64,000 bases of DNA, taken from positions 13,889,862-13,953,861 of the forward strand of contig NC_035168.2 in NCBI RefSeq assembly GCF_001659605.2, written 5' to 3'. Position numbers and translations under genes: made by a program. Source of the DNA: Manihot esculenta. Taxonomy: Eukaryota; Streptophyta; Magnoliopsida; Malpighiales; Euphorbiaceae. How positions within the stretch are numbered: the first letter of the stretch is position 1; every line of letters starts with the position of its first letter. Shown piece by piece: positions 43,979 through 57,989 of the stretch. A model generated the notes under the pieces. The model was given only the letters and a program-made list of their open reading frames with translations, ran no database searches and was not told where the DNA came from.

Positions 43979-46411
43979 GGTACTCACTGGTTTGACATTG
44001 AATGTCCAAACTTCCTTAAAAGCTTCTCAACATAATGACTCTTTGTGATAGCATTGGACTACACTTCTTCTGATTCTAACTCCCAAATCACGTTGCCTCC
44101 CACATCTTATATCAAATGTAGAGGCAATGAAGGTTTTTGATTTACAACTATATCGTAACTTGTACCAAAGTAAGCATATCATCCAATATAAACAAATAAT
44201 ACAGATTCACCATTTATATGTTTTGTATATACACACTATCAATCATTTATACATTTGTAATACACACTTATCAACTTCAAGAGAGATAAAACTATCATTC
44301 AACAAATTTGATCAAATTTCTCATGCCATTATTTGGAGAGCTTGTTTTAAAGCATATAATGATCTAAGAAGTTTACAGAATTTATTTTTTTGACCAGAAA
44401 TAATACAACCCTTAGGTTGAACCATATAATTTCTTCTTCAAGTCTCCATTTAAAACTGTTTTAACATCCATTTGATAAATAACAAGTTTATGTATAGAAG
44501 TTAAAACAAATTAATACTCTAATAGAAGAAAATTCTGTCTCAGGAGCTAAAGCAAATTTATGTATAGAAGCTAAAACAAACTTATAAGCTTGAGTTTATA
44601 AGTTTCAACATAACTTATAAACATGATCATAAGGTTTTTGAACCTATTTTTCATATCTTAGGACCAGAAAGAATTACTTTAGCAAGACACCCCCACACTT
44701 TTAAATATTTTAAGTTAGGTGTAAAACCTTTTCAAAGTTCATAGGGTATTTTATCAGTTTTCTTACAGGGTATCCTATTTTGTAGATGACAAGCAGAGAT
44801 AATAGAACTTCCCCCCAAAGGTTATTAGGTGAGGAAGAACTTATTAATAAACATTCATCATTTCTGTTAATATTCTATTTTCTTTTTGCTATTCCATTAG
44901 ATTCAAGTGAGTAGGGTGAAGTAAATTCATGAATTATCTCTTTTTTTTTTCACAAAAGTCATTAAATAAGATATATTCTCCACCTCTATCTGATCTAATC
45001 TTTTTTTTTTTATTTAATTGATTTTCTATTCCAGCTTTATACAATTAAAATATATCAAATGCTTCATCTTTGTTTCTAAGCAAATACACTTTAGTATATC
45101 TAGAATAGTCATCAATAAAAATTGCATAATATATATATTACCACCTCTAGTCATAATTTGTTTTAAATCCCCTAAGTATGTGTGTATTAAACTAAGCAAT
45201 TCAGATTCTCTATATGTAGTTAAATATAATTTTTTGATTGACTTAGATTCTACACAAATCTCACACATTTATTTAAACATGTATTACCAGTGTCAGATAT
45301 TATACCAAGATATTGCATTTTTTTTTAATATAAGAAGCACTAACATGTCCTAATCTAGCATGCCATAAATTAAAAGAATCAATCAAGAAAGCACAAGAAG
45401 ATGTGTTTCCATTTGTTATTGCAAAAATATTGAGAACAAAGAGTCTCTGATTACAATAACCTTTTCAATAAAAATATCATTTTTAGTCAGTATAATTTTG
45501 TCTGACCCAAAGGACACCTTTAATCCCATCCTTTCCCAATAGAGCTACATAAATTAAATTAGCTCTTATATTAGGTACATGAAGTACCTCATTAAGTGCC
45601 AAGGTCTTGTCAGATGTGAGTTTGAGAAGAACTTTCTCTTTACTAAGAACACTTGCAGTCCTAAAATCACCTAAATACACATGTTCTTCTCCTTCCCCCA
45701 CTGTAGTAAGAGGTAAACTCATTTCTGTCTGTACAGATATGCCTAGTAGCACCAAAATCTACTACCATTCTAGCACATTAGCTACAAAAAAAGTTTGAAA
45801 AATGACCGTAGCAATAATGTCATCTCCTTCAACTAAATTCACTTTTGGTTTAGGAGGATTGTCATTTATCACTCTTTTCCTGCACTGGGTTGCATCATGA
45901 CCCGGCTTACCACATACAAAACAATATATTTTTTCTTTTTAAAGATGGGATTATTAAACTTAGGTTTGTAATCAGATTTCTTATTTTCGTACCTGTTATT
46001 TGATTTGTGCACCTTTTCTTGTACAAGATTTGCTCTTGTAGCCAACATCCTCAGCAAAATATTTTAGGTTCACTGAATCCCATATTTCATTGAATCCCAT
46101 ATTTTCTTGGCTTCCTTGTAGGAACAATAGTTATTAAAGATATCATTAGAAAGAGTATTGATAATTGTATGCCTACATACCTTATTAGAATAGGTCCAGA
46201 TTTCATAAAACTTTGGATCAACAGCAGGTATAGGTCTTGATTCTCAATCTTTAAGATGTCAGGAAAATGTTTGGCGTATAGAACAGCAGATAGAAGAGAT
46301 CCACCATTTGCAAAAGCAGAAACAGTGATAATGTCATTGGAAGCAGGTAGTGCAGAAGCAGAGACAGTGACAACATTTGGTTCCATTTGTGTAAAGATAA
46401 ATCCTTAAGAT
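43979..46411 (-). pseudogene. Copia remnant, second copy
   Basis: Second copy of 19916-22368 (RT, integrase, protease, zinc knuckle, gag start at 46386). The protease/GAG-pre-integrase frame, open for 191 codons in copy 1, is broken here by four small indels between 45400 and 45800. From about 45800 to the gag start the sequence is identical or nearly so. Confidence 0.88.
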
Positions 46412-47684
46412 GTGATTTTACAACATTATGTAAATGAAAATTGAGGTTTGAGATGCCAAGCATTATTTTTCTTTCTCATGAATATTCATTTTTAGTGAAG
46501 TCATCTTGATATGTTTGGAAGTGACAAAAGTGATTTGATAAATCAAATTTCTCAAAGTCTAGTTTCGCTCTAAATTATATTTTGTTATTTCAAAATTAGA
46601 ACTTCTAATTTTGACATTTAGATTCTATTTTCATTGCCAGTCTAAAAATAATAACTAGTTTTTTACTAGATCATTTTTTACCTATCAAGATCAACCCCAA
46701 ATAGTTATTTCTCACTTCCACATATAATACTTCATTGTACAACATTTTTCACTTAATAAAAGCATACTTTTAATTTAGATTAGTTATGAGAACTTTATTG
46801 GTTTGATTCAAGGGCATTCATTAAGCATTCTTGACCAATCCAACTCTTTCTCTTCTTAATAGATATTCTGAAATTATTTGAATCGAGTGAGAGTTTATTA
46901 TTTTTCATCTACTTCAACTTATTTATGGTTTTCAAGTATGGGATAGCTCAGTTGTTATTTAGTCTGAGTAATACACTTATAAAAGATTGCAAGATCCTTA
47001 AAACTTGTAGAGATTGTAAAGACTTGTCTCATGCCTAGTTTGAAAGACTTAATAGTGAAAAGGAAATATCAAGGGGAACTTTGAAAGTGTGGATGTAGAC
47101 TAATTAAGTCGAACCACTATGAAAATAAAAATGTTCATTTTTCTCATCCTTGTACTCTTTTAATTTCATCTCTTTTGTGCTTATTTATGTGTTTGAATGC
47201 TTATACAATTGTAGGAATTATTTGCATATGTTGCCTTTAGATATTTGAGCTTTGTTGGCTATAGAACTTGATCTATATTAAAGAAGCTGTTATAATTAGA
47301 ATTTCAATATTGTTTGTAAAAGCACTTAGCCACACCAAATTCATATAGTTACAAGAAAAGGTTAGAATTTAGAAAAAATTTTAAAGACTCCAATTTACAC
47401 CCTCTTAGACTTTATTTGGGATAATTTGGTATTAGAATGATGCTCTCTTGCTTAGGGTTTAAACACCTTAGAGCGATCCACAAATATACATATACATAAA
47501 GATAGTTCTTCAAATAACACAGAATCTTGACTCCTTTGGTTGATAGTTATTTCATCTAGTCTATCTCTTTTCAATGTCACAAACTACTTATTTTAGAAAG
47601 TTAGGATAAGACATCTTATACACTATATGGATATTTATATTAGGCAAATTATTTAAGATAGTCCTTTTATTCCTATGATAAAAG
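46412..47684. other. Second copy of decayed spacer 22369-23630
   Basis: No gene seen. Differs from copy 1 by a few one- or two-base indels (for example near 46640, 46794, 46998 and 47188). Confidence 0.6.
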
Positions 47685-48185
47685 GAAGTAGTGATACAAA
47701 AGTTGCAAAATTAGAAGCTGAATTTGATGAGAATGATTGGAAAAGAATCTCTATTAATGTTAAAGCAATCAATATTATTACATTGTGCTCTTGATATTAA
47801 TGAGTATAATTATATGTTAAATAGTATATTAGCAAAAGAAATATAGGATATGCTTGAGGTTACTTATAAAGGATCCAATCAAGTTAGAGATTCCAAAGCT
47901 AATCTTCTTATTCGAGAATATGAACTTTATGAAATCAAGCTCAGAAAAACCATTTAAAAAATGAGTACAAGGTTTATTGATATTGTCAATGCACTCAGGC
48001 TTTTGGGACACATTTTAAAGAAGAGGAGCTTGTGAAGAAAATTTTAAGGTATCTTCCAAAACCTTGGGAAGCAAAAAACCATAATAATATTTGATACCAA
48101 AAATTTCTCAAGCTACAAATATGATGAGCTAATTGGATCTCTTATTGCACACAAAATTATGTTCATGAAAGATGAGTTGTAAAAT
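47685..48185 (+). pseudogene. Copia gag (UBN2-type) remnant, second copy
   Basis: Same decayed UBN2-type gag text as at 23640-24140, including AEFDENDWKRISINVK and MSTRFIDIVNALRLLG, with at most a few single-base differences. Confidence 0.78.
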
Positions 48186-48424
48186 TCACCACTTTTTCCT
48201 TATTAAAATTCTATGATTTTGGTATGATTTTAATGTAAACAATTGATATTTACTTGAAATTTGATTTGAGATAGGTTTTTGAGCAAAAAGTAGGAAAAGG
48301 AACAAAAAGAGACATGAATTTCTTGGAGTGATTATTTTGATTGAGTTGGATATAGTGAACTTGACTTTGCTAGAAGAACATTGGATAGGAAAAGTACTTT
48401 GAAAACTTATCAATTCCTAAGTTA

Positions 48425-48757
48425 TTAGTTTCTTGGCATAGTAAAAAAATAAATTTCAATAGCATTATTTAATATTGAATTTGAATATATAGTTGTTATT
48501 AGTCATGTTGCATAAGTCCTATATGGATGAAGCAACACTTGGAGAATTTTAGTTTGAAATATGAATATATCCTTACTAAATGTGGCAACACAAGTGCTAT
48601 AGAGATAAGACATCACTTCATAAGGGATCATATGCAAAATCAAGATATTAAGCTTGAGTTTATGAACTCAAAAAATAAACTTGCAGATATTTTTATAAAA
48701 CCACTTAATGAGGAAACCTTTTATATGATTGTAAGGAAACTTGGCATAAAGTGAGTT
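48425..48757 (+). pseudogene. Copia RNase H remnant, second copy
   Basis: Same as 24380-24712. The 75-codon open end from 48527 is identical at protein level (KQHLENFSLKYE, ADIFIKPL). Confidence 0.8.
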
Positions 48758-50494
48758 TATTGAGTGATATATACTGCCTTGATTGACATTTGTTTGAACT
48801 AAAATACATTATGCTTAAATTAGTGTTTATTTAGTGTTTATATCACCACAAAAATAAGGGGCAATACTGCACTTTAAAAAAAAAGTGATCCTAAACAAAT
48901 ACCTCTCACTAAAATAACTCTTTGTTTATAGCGTTTTGGGAAGGCGATAGGAAAAAAAATGCCTCTATACTTTTTCGATCACAAATCATGCAAAGCAAAA
49001 ACTCCATATTTGATGCATCAGCGGCTGGTATAGGCAAAAAGGAGACTGTCTCTATAATTTCAAGTTTGTAAAAGAAAATTTTAATAGTAAGTGCACCAAG
49101 CAGCTACAAGGGAAGATATGTTTTCTATTCCCAATATACCATGTCTACCGATATCTTCTTTCCTTTCAATTGTGTCTACTAGATTGTGGAGTTCAATCCA
49201 TATGTATTTTCCTTTCTTTTCAATTTTTGATCTCTTCCTTGTCGACTACTAGTATATTGAACGATAAAACTTTTGGGTTAGTTCATTGATAAGATACTAT
49301 AATCAATTTTGTCCTCCTATTATCTGATTAGATTTTGGTCCTATATGAATTCTCTGTTGTATTCAAAATCTAGGTTAGTTTCAATTATTTATTTATCAAT
49401 AGAATCAACATGTTAATTTTATTATTAATTATAATTTTTTAACCATTTTACATAGATTAATGATAACAAGCTTTTTTGTTGAATGCTATTATTGTACTTT
49501 TGAACTGAAATTAATTAGGGATAAAATGATAAATTTTTTCTTAATTAGAAAATGGATAAAATTGAACCTTTGAACTCAAATTAATTTGAAATAAAATTTC
49601 AATTTTTTCCCATCTTGATATTGCATTTCATGTCTTGAAACCCCTAAAAGGAAGTGCTTTCAAAGACATTTTCTTTTCAAGTTCAGTAATCTTTAATTGT
49701 TTATCTACTAGGATGCTTAAACGTATCCTACTATATTTTGAAAAAAGTCATTTTCAGGTTATTGTATTTTTCTTTCATTTGTTTTTTATTTTATCTCCTT
49801 CATTTATCATTTTTCTTCTTTTATTTTTTCCTTTTTTTTGCCTCCCATTTATTTTTTTTTCTACTAGGATGCCCACCACTCACACAGAGTAGTTACATGG
49901 GAGAAAGCCATGTAACGGCCAAAAATTTTAATTTCAAATATTTTTTTTTCTTTTTCCTTTTTTGTATAAAATAAATTAAAACTGTGCTATTATAAATAAG
50001 ATACATAACTTTATTTTGGGCTTTTTATTTTCGGCTCTATCTTGGGTGTATAATTTTTGTCATCTCCCACACATATATAATGGGACATAAGGATATGTGC
50101 ATTACAAATTTTATACTTAACAAATAGACTATGTGACCTGTGCATACTTCGAGAGCTCAAATATTATATGTCTGTTAAGGCAATATAACCGTTCGATTGG
50201 CGAAATTCAGAGTAGTTGCAGTATGCAATACCCTTGATCATTTATCACATTAAATATTCATATAATCTCAATTATTTCTTTTTATGTCCACATATTATGA
50301 TCTATACATGGATAAATATAATTGACCAATGAATAAACACAAAACTAATGTGATACTTTCATATGATTTTCCTCACATCTCAATACTCTCAATCTTAATT
50401 CAATTTGCTTTTCGAGAAATATCTCATTTAATCGCATCATTCATAATTATCTAATAATATCCTAAGATAGCAAACATTAAATTAAGTCTCAAGT
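48758..50494. other. Second copy of spacer 24713-26449
   Basis: Includes the T-rich stretch and the direct-repeat block at 49895-50075. No gene seen. Confidence 0.5.
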
Positions 50495-50975
50495 AATATA
50501 TCTGTGATAAATGACTATTTAGACTCCGTCATGAGTTTTAACCAATATCGTTTGACTAAAACGAAATAAGAGAAAAGATAGGCTAGAAGACTAAAAGTCT
50601 TATTAAAATTCCTCAAAAATTGAAAAAGTGAATTTCTAATAGCCAAGGGAGACTATTTATAATAGAAACAAAACCTTAATAAGTAAAATTATGAAAATAC
50701 CCAAAATATCCAAAAAAATAATTAAAATGCAAAATTGACCCCCTAAACGATGGAATTTCCATATTGAACTTTGTGACAGGTCTATAGCCCTCATCACACT
50801 TTTAAAAGTCGTGCATCTTGAAATTCCCTTTCCGAAAAGCTATCGTGAGTCTCTATCGGATTTTGGCAGCAAAAGTTAGGCCCGGTCCAAGTCTGCCGTA
50901 TAGTCCAAGGCTAGTTGCTCCATGTCAATCTGAGTCCTAATACTTATAATTTTTAGGGCCTTACACATTAACAAG
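50495..50975 (-). repeat. Relict LTR, second copy
   Basis: Duplicate of 26450-26930, with the same TATA block tctattataaatagtc on the minus strand. Confidence 0.65.
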
Positions 50976-52124
50976 CAGAGATTAGCGATTGTACTATCTT
51001 CATTGGTCACGAGCACATGTAGTATGAATCACATGCTACGATATCTCTTTTCATTCATAATAGAGTGTATGTCTTTATTTAAGATACCGTATAGATGATA
51101 ATTTGAGCATACTTAATGTTCAAATTTGAGTTCTCTAAGCTACTCATTTTAAAACAGAGCTCCATCTAGCTATTAAGACATATAATGTGACTTATTCACA
51201 TAAGATAATTGTATTTTATAATGATCTCCCACTATTATTCTCAATTTTTTTTAGATGACATCTCATATTATAAGTTTTTGAGCTCTTAATTTTTTATCCA
51301 CAAATAAAAGAAAACTTATAATTGTCTTGTTTTGTTATCTCACTAGATAATAAAACCAATGCCGTGTGATGAGATATTTGTTATATGTCTGACATACTTC
51401 TCGTAATTATATCCCTAATATGAAATAGTATAAATGAATTGTACAATTGCAATTAATAATTTAAATACATTAACTTATTATCTTATCCTCTATGTTAACT
51501 TAATCACTTTATAAGGCTATACAAAACATCTTTTGTACTCGTCTTCATTAGAAGACCTAAAGTCATTTATACATAGAAAAAACTTTCATTTTATGTGCAC
51601 ATCTATATCCTAATATAGTAAACTATATTATCTTCTTAAGAAGATATATCTTGAGATAGATTTAGGCTCATCTAAATCTCCTCTCCTTTCTGCATCCATA
51701 TAGTCTCCCATTTCTTAATAACATTATGAATAATCTAATATACATCTAAGATATCTTTATTTCCAATTCACAACATCCAATGTGCTCGCTTAGGGTCAGA
51801 TTGATTTACTATAATCATAGCACGGAACATTATCAAATCTAGTATACTTCAAAGCATACATCAGGCTTTTGAACTCACTCTTATATGGAATATTTTTATT
51901 TAAGCTCTCTCTTTTAGAATCTTAAGATATAATCTACGGTTTAAAATTTTTCTTTGAAAAAAATATGTATTTATAGGTTTGAAATCTTGCATATTCAATC
52001 ACTGTAAGATTTGCATGATATATTACTCTTGGAAAGAGACAATAGTTTTCTTAATGATCCCTTAGAATCTTGACTCTAAGATTATATGCAATTTCTTCAT
52101 TCTTTTCATCTCAAAAGATGATAA
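50976..52124. other. Second copy of old copia 3' region
   Basis: Duplicate of 26931-28079. No open frame. Confidence 0.45.
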
Positions 52125-52685
52125 TCAAACCTTAATGGCTGCGATATACTTACTATCATTTCTAGCTATTAGTATATCATTTACATACAATGATAATATT
52201 ACTAATTTATTCTTGGATCTTTTACGTATATTCCCATGATCCTCATTGATCATAGTGAAATCATAAAAATTGTAGGTATTATGAAATCTAATATACTATA
52301 GTTCCAAAGACTATTTAAGACCTTAGAATGACTTTAAGAATTTACACACTTTGTGCTCTTGGCCATTTACATTGAAAACTTATGGATTGTTTCATGCAAA
52401 TTTTAATTCTCCGTTTGAGAAAAAATAATCTTCACATCCATTTGATATAAGTTAAGATCCAAGTTAGCAACTAATGTAATTTAACAATAAAAAATACCTT
52501 TATCAAGGTAAACCTCACAGTAGGTTCAAAAAGAACTTATAATTTTTCCTTCCTATTGTGTGTACTCCCTTAGCTACCAAACGAGTTTTATATCTCTTGA
52601 TACTGTCGTCAATCTTATGCTTCACTTTGAGAATCCACTAATTGTCAATCGCTTTACATCCTAATTGCAACTCTACATTGACTAA
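52125..52685 (-). pseudogene. Copia reverse transcriptase remnant, second copy
   Basis: Duplicate of 28080-28640 with the same YVNDILIARND box. Confidence 0.72.
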
Positions 52686-53334
52686 CTCTTTATTGACTCC
52701 ATTTTTCATTCCATTATTTTAATCTTTTTTTTTTTCAGTTGAAGATCTATGAGCTTAAGAAACACATATTTTAGCTCATCTCCATCAGGAGTAATAATAA
52801 ACACTTCCCTACAATCTCAAAATGACAACTGAAAATCATTAGATGACATGTTCGTCGTAGTTGAGATTGATTTATTGACTCATCAATGTAGGAGAATCTA
52901 GCATACAAGGAATCAATATAGGAGAATCCATAAAGTTTTCAGGATCAAAATAATTAAATAACACACTAAATATTCACCTTATATTACATAGTTTATGTAT
53001 AATAATGTATATTTTATATATAATTCATAATCTAAGTGTTATATGTAATTACAATATATTTCACAAAAATCAGTACTTGGATATCCTTATATTTCATGAG
53101 GTCCTCCAACTTTCACAAAAAAAGAAAAAATAACAAAAAATAATGAAAATAAATCTTTTATTCCCATTCAACTATTTGATAATTAGTAGCCTTTAAGAAG
53201 AGAGAGCATACACAACGTCATATAAATGCCAAAAATTTGAAATTTAAAATTTTTATATAAAATAAATTAAAAATATAAAATACAGAACTGTATTTCGGAC
53301 TTTTATTTTCACCTCTTTCTTAAATATATAATTT

Positions 53335-53925
53335 TTTTCATTCCTTTTTCACATTTAATTATCTCTTCCTTTTTATTTTTTTCATAATTTTTTCTTCTTT
53401 TATTTTCTAACCTTATCATTATTATTTTTAAAGTTGTCCTCTTTTTTTCTATTTTTTTTATATCTTATGTTTTATCTTTTTCATCTTTTTATTTTATTTT
53501 ATTTTATTTTCTTATCCTATCATTTTTTTCCCTTATAATTTCTTTTTTTCACCACGTATTTTCTTTTTTTTATCCATTCTTTTCTCCTTCCTGCTCTTAA
53601 TTTTTTTCATTTTTTTTTCTTTTATTAACTTCATTATTTTTCTTCTCATTCTCCTCTACTGGCTCTCATTTTTTCGTTCTTCTTTTTTCCATTTTCTACC
53701 TTTCCTATATGATTTTGTCTTCTTTTTTTTTTCCCTCATTATTTTTCTCATTTATTTTTCTTCGTTATTCTTCTATTGTTTCCATCCTCTCTTATTTTCT
53801 TTCTTTTATCTCTTTTTTTATTTTTTTCTTTATATTATTTTCTCTCATTTCTTTTATCTTCACGCCATTTTTTTATTTTTCTTTATTTTCATCTACTTTC
53901 TCATTTTATTATCTTAATTTTTGAA
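53335..53925. repeat. Pyrimidine-rich tract, second copy
   Basis: Duplicate of 29290-29880. Differences are confined to lengths of T runs. Confidence 0.8.
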
Positions 53926-55566
53926 CTCAGTATAATGTATTTTAATAATTATTGGATATAAAATAAAAATATATTGACAAAGATAAAATATTTTTAGATA
54001 TTTCTATATTAATTTAAAAATAGTAATAAATTTAATATATCTTAATTGTAAATATTTTTATTTGTCAAATTTATAAACGGTTTTCAAATCTACTAGAAAA
54101 TTTACTAACATATTAATGTTTTTTGTTTAAATTTTTTTATATATTTTCACCCTTAAACTTAATAAATAAATTTTTAGTTTATTAAATTTTAAAAAATCTC
54201 ATGGCACACCTGAATTAAAATTGAAATTAAGATCATCTTGTAATTTCAATATGCAGATAGCATGAATCTTATATGATATATTTAGACTAATTTCAATTTA
54301 AAGAGAATATATTTTTCCATTTCAAAAAAAAAAGAGAATATATTTTTAGTGTATAAATTATAAATTGAGTTTCAATTTTAAAAATTGTATAATGCATAAT
54401 TAATATTACTAGGTTATTAATTGTTAAAGGTGAAATTAAATAGCAATTTGAATCTTTTAGATATATCAGCATATTTATAATTTATATTATTTTGTATTAA
54501 GTTTTTATTTATTTTACAGAAAATATTTTAATAAAAATATTTTTTTATATTTTTTTGAGACACTTAAAAAAATTTAATTATTAAAAAATATTTTATCGAT
54601 TATAAAAAAAGTAAGTGATTTTAAAAAAAAATTACCGGCTCTTTTTACCTTCAGATTCTTATTAAATCTTTATATATAGATTTATTAATAAATTTTATTT
54701 TTAAATTAAAATTAAATAATAAAAAATAAATTATTTTATTAAAAAATATATTTTATGAAAATAGAAAATATTTTTTAAAAAATATTTTTCGAATATAATT
54801 TATTTTTTAATAAATATAGATTAAAATTATAAGATTTGTTAATTATATTTTAAATAATCAACGTATAATAGGTATGAAATGTTTTTAAAGTTTAAAATTT
54901 CAATTAACTTTTTAGATAAAGTCAGAGGATTTTGCAATAAATTAACAAACAAATTTCAAAAAGTTGCAGGCTCGAAAACGCGGTACATTATCGCATAGTA
55001 CCCAATGATAGGTTTTCTCTTCTTTTTTTTTTTTTTTCTTTTTTTTTTAATCAAAAGATAGATTTTTTTTTTCTCAATCAAAAGATAAATCAATGATAGG
55101 TTTTCTGTCTTGTAAGTTGTAAAGCATCTGCTGTCAGCATTTAGTCAGATCTTTTCTCCCCTCTCACTTTTAATTGAACAAGAAAAATGAAATAATTACA
55201 AAAAGCCTATAAATAATGTTATTATAAATAAGGTAATCTCAATATTTTCATAAATTCATCACAGCGTCCTAATTAACTCGTTAATGATGACTAAAACGAA
55301 GAGGTTCTTGCAAATCGCTAAAAAAAAAAAGAAAAAAAGAAAGAAATTATTCAGAGAATAGATTTTGGATTCATCTTCCTGGAATAACTTGTGCAAAGTG
55401 CAATCACACAGGAGAAAGAACCCCAAAAGAAAATCTTAAAGTTGATATACAAAGGAATCACTCAATAATCTTCAAGAAAATTACACTACAGGATCTTAAA
55501 ATGTTGGATCAGAATGATACTGAAATCAATCGCAAACCCATCTCCATCTTTCTATATTTTCTTACC
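53926..55566. other. A+T-rich region, second copy of 29881-31520
   Basis: No gene seen. T-run lengths near 55020 differ from copy 1. Confidence 0.5.
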
Positions 55567-55567
55567 T

Positions 55568-56749
55568 TTATATGGCGCAGATCTTAACCCTTTCTTGATC
55601 CCCAGAAGTTACCGTTCCTGAAGCAGCTGACAATGAACAGACTCCAGCTTGATGATCAGTTGCAGTATTCCTAGAAAGAAATAGCTGCTCATGAGATTTT
55701 TTGCAGTAGGCAATAGCTCCTTCAATTGAACTCTCTATCTCTGAATTCGCACTGCTACTTCTCTTAAGCAATTGTAAATCACAAAACCCATTTGATGAAC
55801 TAAATGAAAATGATGAGGATGAAGAAGATGAAGAAGAGCCAGAAGAAGATGATAACTGCTTATTTGTAGAATGCCGTTGAATCGCCCCTGAGAAGGACCT
55901 TCTTTGGCTATGAAAGCCATCTCTAGCCATCTCTCTTTCAATACTTCTGACAAGACTACTTGATATTTTGCGTCTTCCACTATCAAATTCACTAAATGAG
56001 TTTTTCTTCATGGCTACATTCATGCACTTGCTTAAGCAATCATTGCCTTTTGAGGCAGCTTCTGGTTCTGCATTATGTGCTGGTTTAGCGCAGGACTCGG
56101 CTGTGCAGCCAGATTTATTGAACAAAGACTTGACATATGCACTTGAAGCCTTGAGTTTTTGACCCAGTAAGGATTGCTTCAATTTCTCGGTCCAAGACTT
56201 CTTTATTGGATGGTTACCAATGAAGCTGTTGAGCTCAGATGAGAATTCAAAGAAATACTCATCTGGGTTTAGTTCACTACTAACCCTGCAAGATTCTGAT
56301 GGTGAGATATTGCAAGATTCCAGTGGGGTGGTAGTGGGGGAGCAGCTAAGATTAACAAAGGGAATAGAACAGTTTTCTTCAAAAGGTTCAAAAGTATTGG
56401 TGGTGGGGTTTTGGAGGAGCTTTTGAACCATTTGCAGGCGAGGAGGGAGGTGTAGAGGGAGGAGTTTGCCCTTGTAGAAGAGCTCATCAGCAGGGAAAGT
56501 GGTGATTTCTCTATCGTTGGACGTCAACGACATCTGGAACTCAAACTCTCTGCTTTGAGGTGGAGAGCTAATAGAGTAACAGAAGAAATTCTGAGAAGAG
56601 CTCATCAGTTCCATGTCAATGTAGTCGTCATCATCTGCATGGCTACAGGAATAAGATTGCTCTATGGCCATTACACTGTTCTCTCTCTTTCTCTGTGGAG
56701 ATGCTATAATGGAGGGGAGAGCTTGGTGTAGAGAAGAAGAGCGTAGCAT
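55568..56749 (-). CDS. Membrane-associated kinase regulator (MAKR4-like), copy 2
   Basis: Encodes the same 393-residue protein as copy 1 with no amino-acid difference: the YIDMEL start region, REFEFQM, the PADELFYKGKLLPLHLPP signature, the basic membrane hook and the IEGAIAYCKKS end. The alternative start at residue 27 lies at 56671. Flanks are also the same, including the splice-donor-like site after the stop and the W-box palindrome upstream. Whether it is a real second gene depends on whether the 17.5-kb duplication exists in the plant. If it does, the copies are too similar to have diverged in function. Confidence 0.8.
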   Translation of the reverse strand: MLRSSSLHQALPSIIASPQRKRENSVMAIEQSYSCSHADDDDYIDMELMSSSQNFFCYSISSPPQSREFEFQMSLTSNDREITTFPADELFYKGKLLPLHLPPRLQMVQKLLQNPTTNTFEPFEENCSIPFVNLSCSPTTTPLESCNISPSESCRVSSELNPDEYFFEFSSELNSFIGNHPIKKSWTEKLKQSLLGQKLKASSAYVKSLFNKSGCTAESCAKPAHNAEPEAASKGNDCLSKCMNVAMKKNSFSEFDSGRRKISSSLVRSIEREMARDGFHSQRRSFSGAIQRHSTNKQLSSSSGSSSSSSSSSFSFSSSNGFCDLQLLKRSSSANSEIESSIEGAIAYCKKSHEQLFLSRNTATDHQAGVCSLSAASGTVTSGDQERVKICAI

Positions 56750-57059
56750 CCTTTTAAAATGGAGATGTAGCCAAACTAAAAATTAAAATAAAATTATATG
56801 ACAAAAATGTCAGAATTAATTTTAAAAAAAAATCTTAAATTTTTTAGTATCCTGAAGCAGGCGACAGACACTGATTCTGATTTCGTTCTAATAAGTTAAA
56901 ATCGCCAATATTAATTTGTAATTAAAAAGAGTTTAGCTCAATAAAAAAAAATAATTTTTCATAATTTTGCGTTGATTCATTTGATATAGCGTAATTACTA
57001 AAATACAATTAATTTTTTTTTAAAATAGTCCAAACCCAGATGATTAAAACCATGGTACT

Positions 57060-57073
57060 GTTGACCAGTCAAC
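57060..57073. promoter_or_regulatory. W-box palindrome, second copy
   Basis: gttgaccagtcaac, same distance upstream of the MAKR start as in copy 1. Confidence 0.4.
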
Positions 57074-57148
57074 GGTTTCAATTCGATTTTTTAGACGTTC
57101 GAAGTTAAGTTCCCAGTGACTCGTGACCTATCTTGATCATGGCTCTAC

Positions 57149-57150
<2 letters not shown>

Positions 57151-57212
<62 letters not shown>
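57151..57212. repeat. (AAT)n microsatellite, second copy
   Basis: 62 nt, the same length as at 33104-33165. Confidence 0.92.
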
Positions 57213-57812
57213 CAAAATAAAAAAAGATTATAAATTTTCAAGCCAATCAATGATGTCAAAGCCATCTGATTCAGATAGTTGAGATATTTTTTGAACATCG
57301 TCCAGATCTGAAATTGAGTTCCATTTCATATTTCCTGATTGCCCTGTAACGAGCCTTATAAAATGGTTCAAGCATTATAATATGGGTTTTATTTTTTTTT
57401 CCTTTTATTTTGGGCTTCCTATTGTCTTCTCGCTTGGGATTACCATATGGGGTTAAAATGGTGGATCATTTTCTTTTTATTTTTAATTAAAAAATGAGAC
57501 ATTAGCCAAATTTGCACACAATCAAGTTAGACATAGAAGCTAAAACACACACATAAAAACAAAAATTAAAAAGAGAGAGAGCGAGAGATAGGTTCTTGGT
57601 TAGATATTTAAAAATGTAGCATTTCAAATGGGATGAGCAGGAAGGTATTGGTATTTTTTTTAATTTATCTATTTTATGTATAAAATGTTTAATTTTTAAT
57701 ATTATTTATCAATAACATATTTCATTATATATTTTGCACGTAAATACTCATTTGATTTAAAGTTTAAATAATATAAAAGTGATATTAAATGAGATTCATT
57801 CAAAATAAGAAG
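57213..57812. other. A+T-rich spacer, second copy of 33166-33765
   Basis: No gene seen. Continues directly into the LTR at 57813. Confidence 0.5.
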
Positions 57813-57989
57813 TGAACACTTATTATAAAACGGAACTATGTGATAAGAATTTAATAAACCTATACATGGTTTCACCCGTAAAAAAAAAATTCGGATGCTT
57901 TAAGTGGGCCTTAAGACAGATCGGTCTCAGGTTAGACAGACTTACCCTCTTAATTTCCACTCTATAAAAAAGTTATTGTTAACAGTTAC

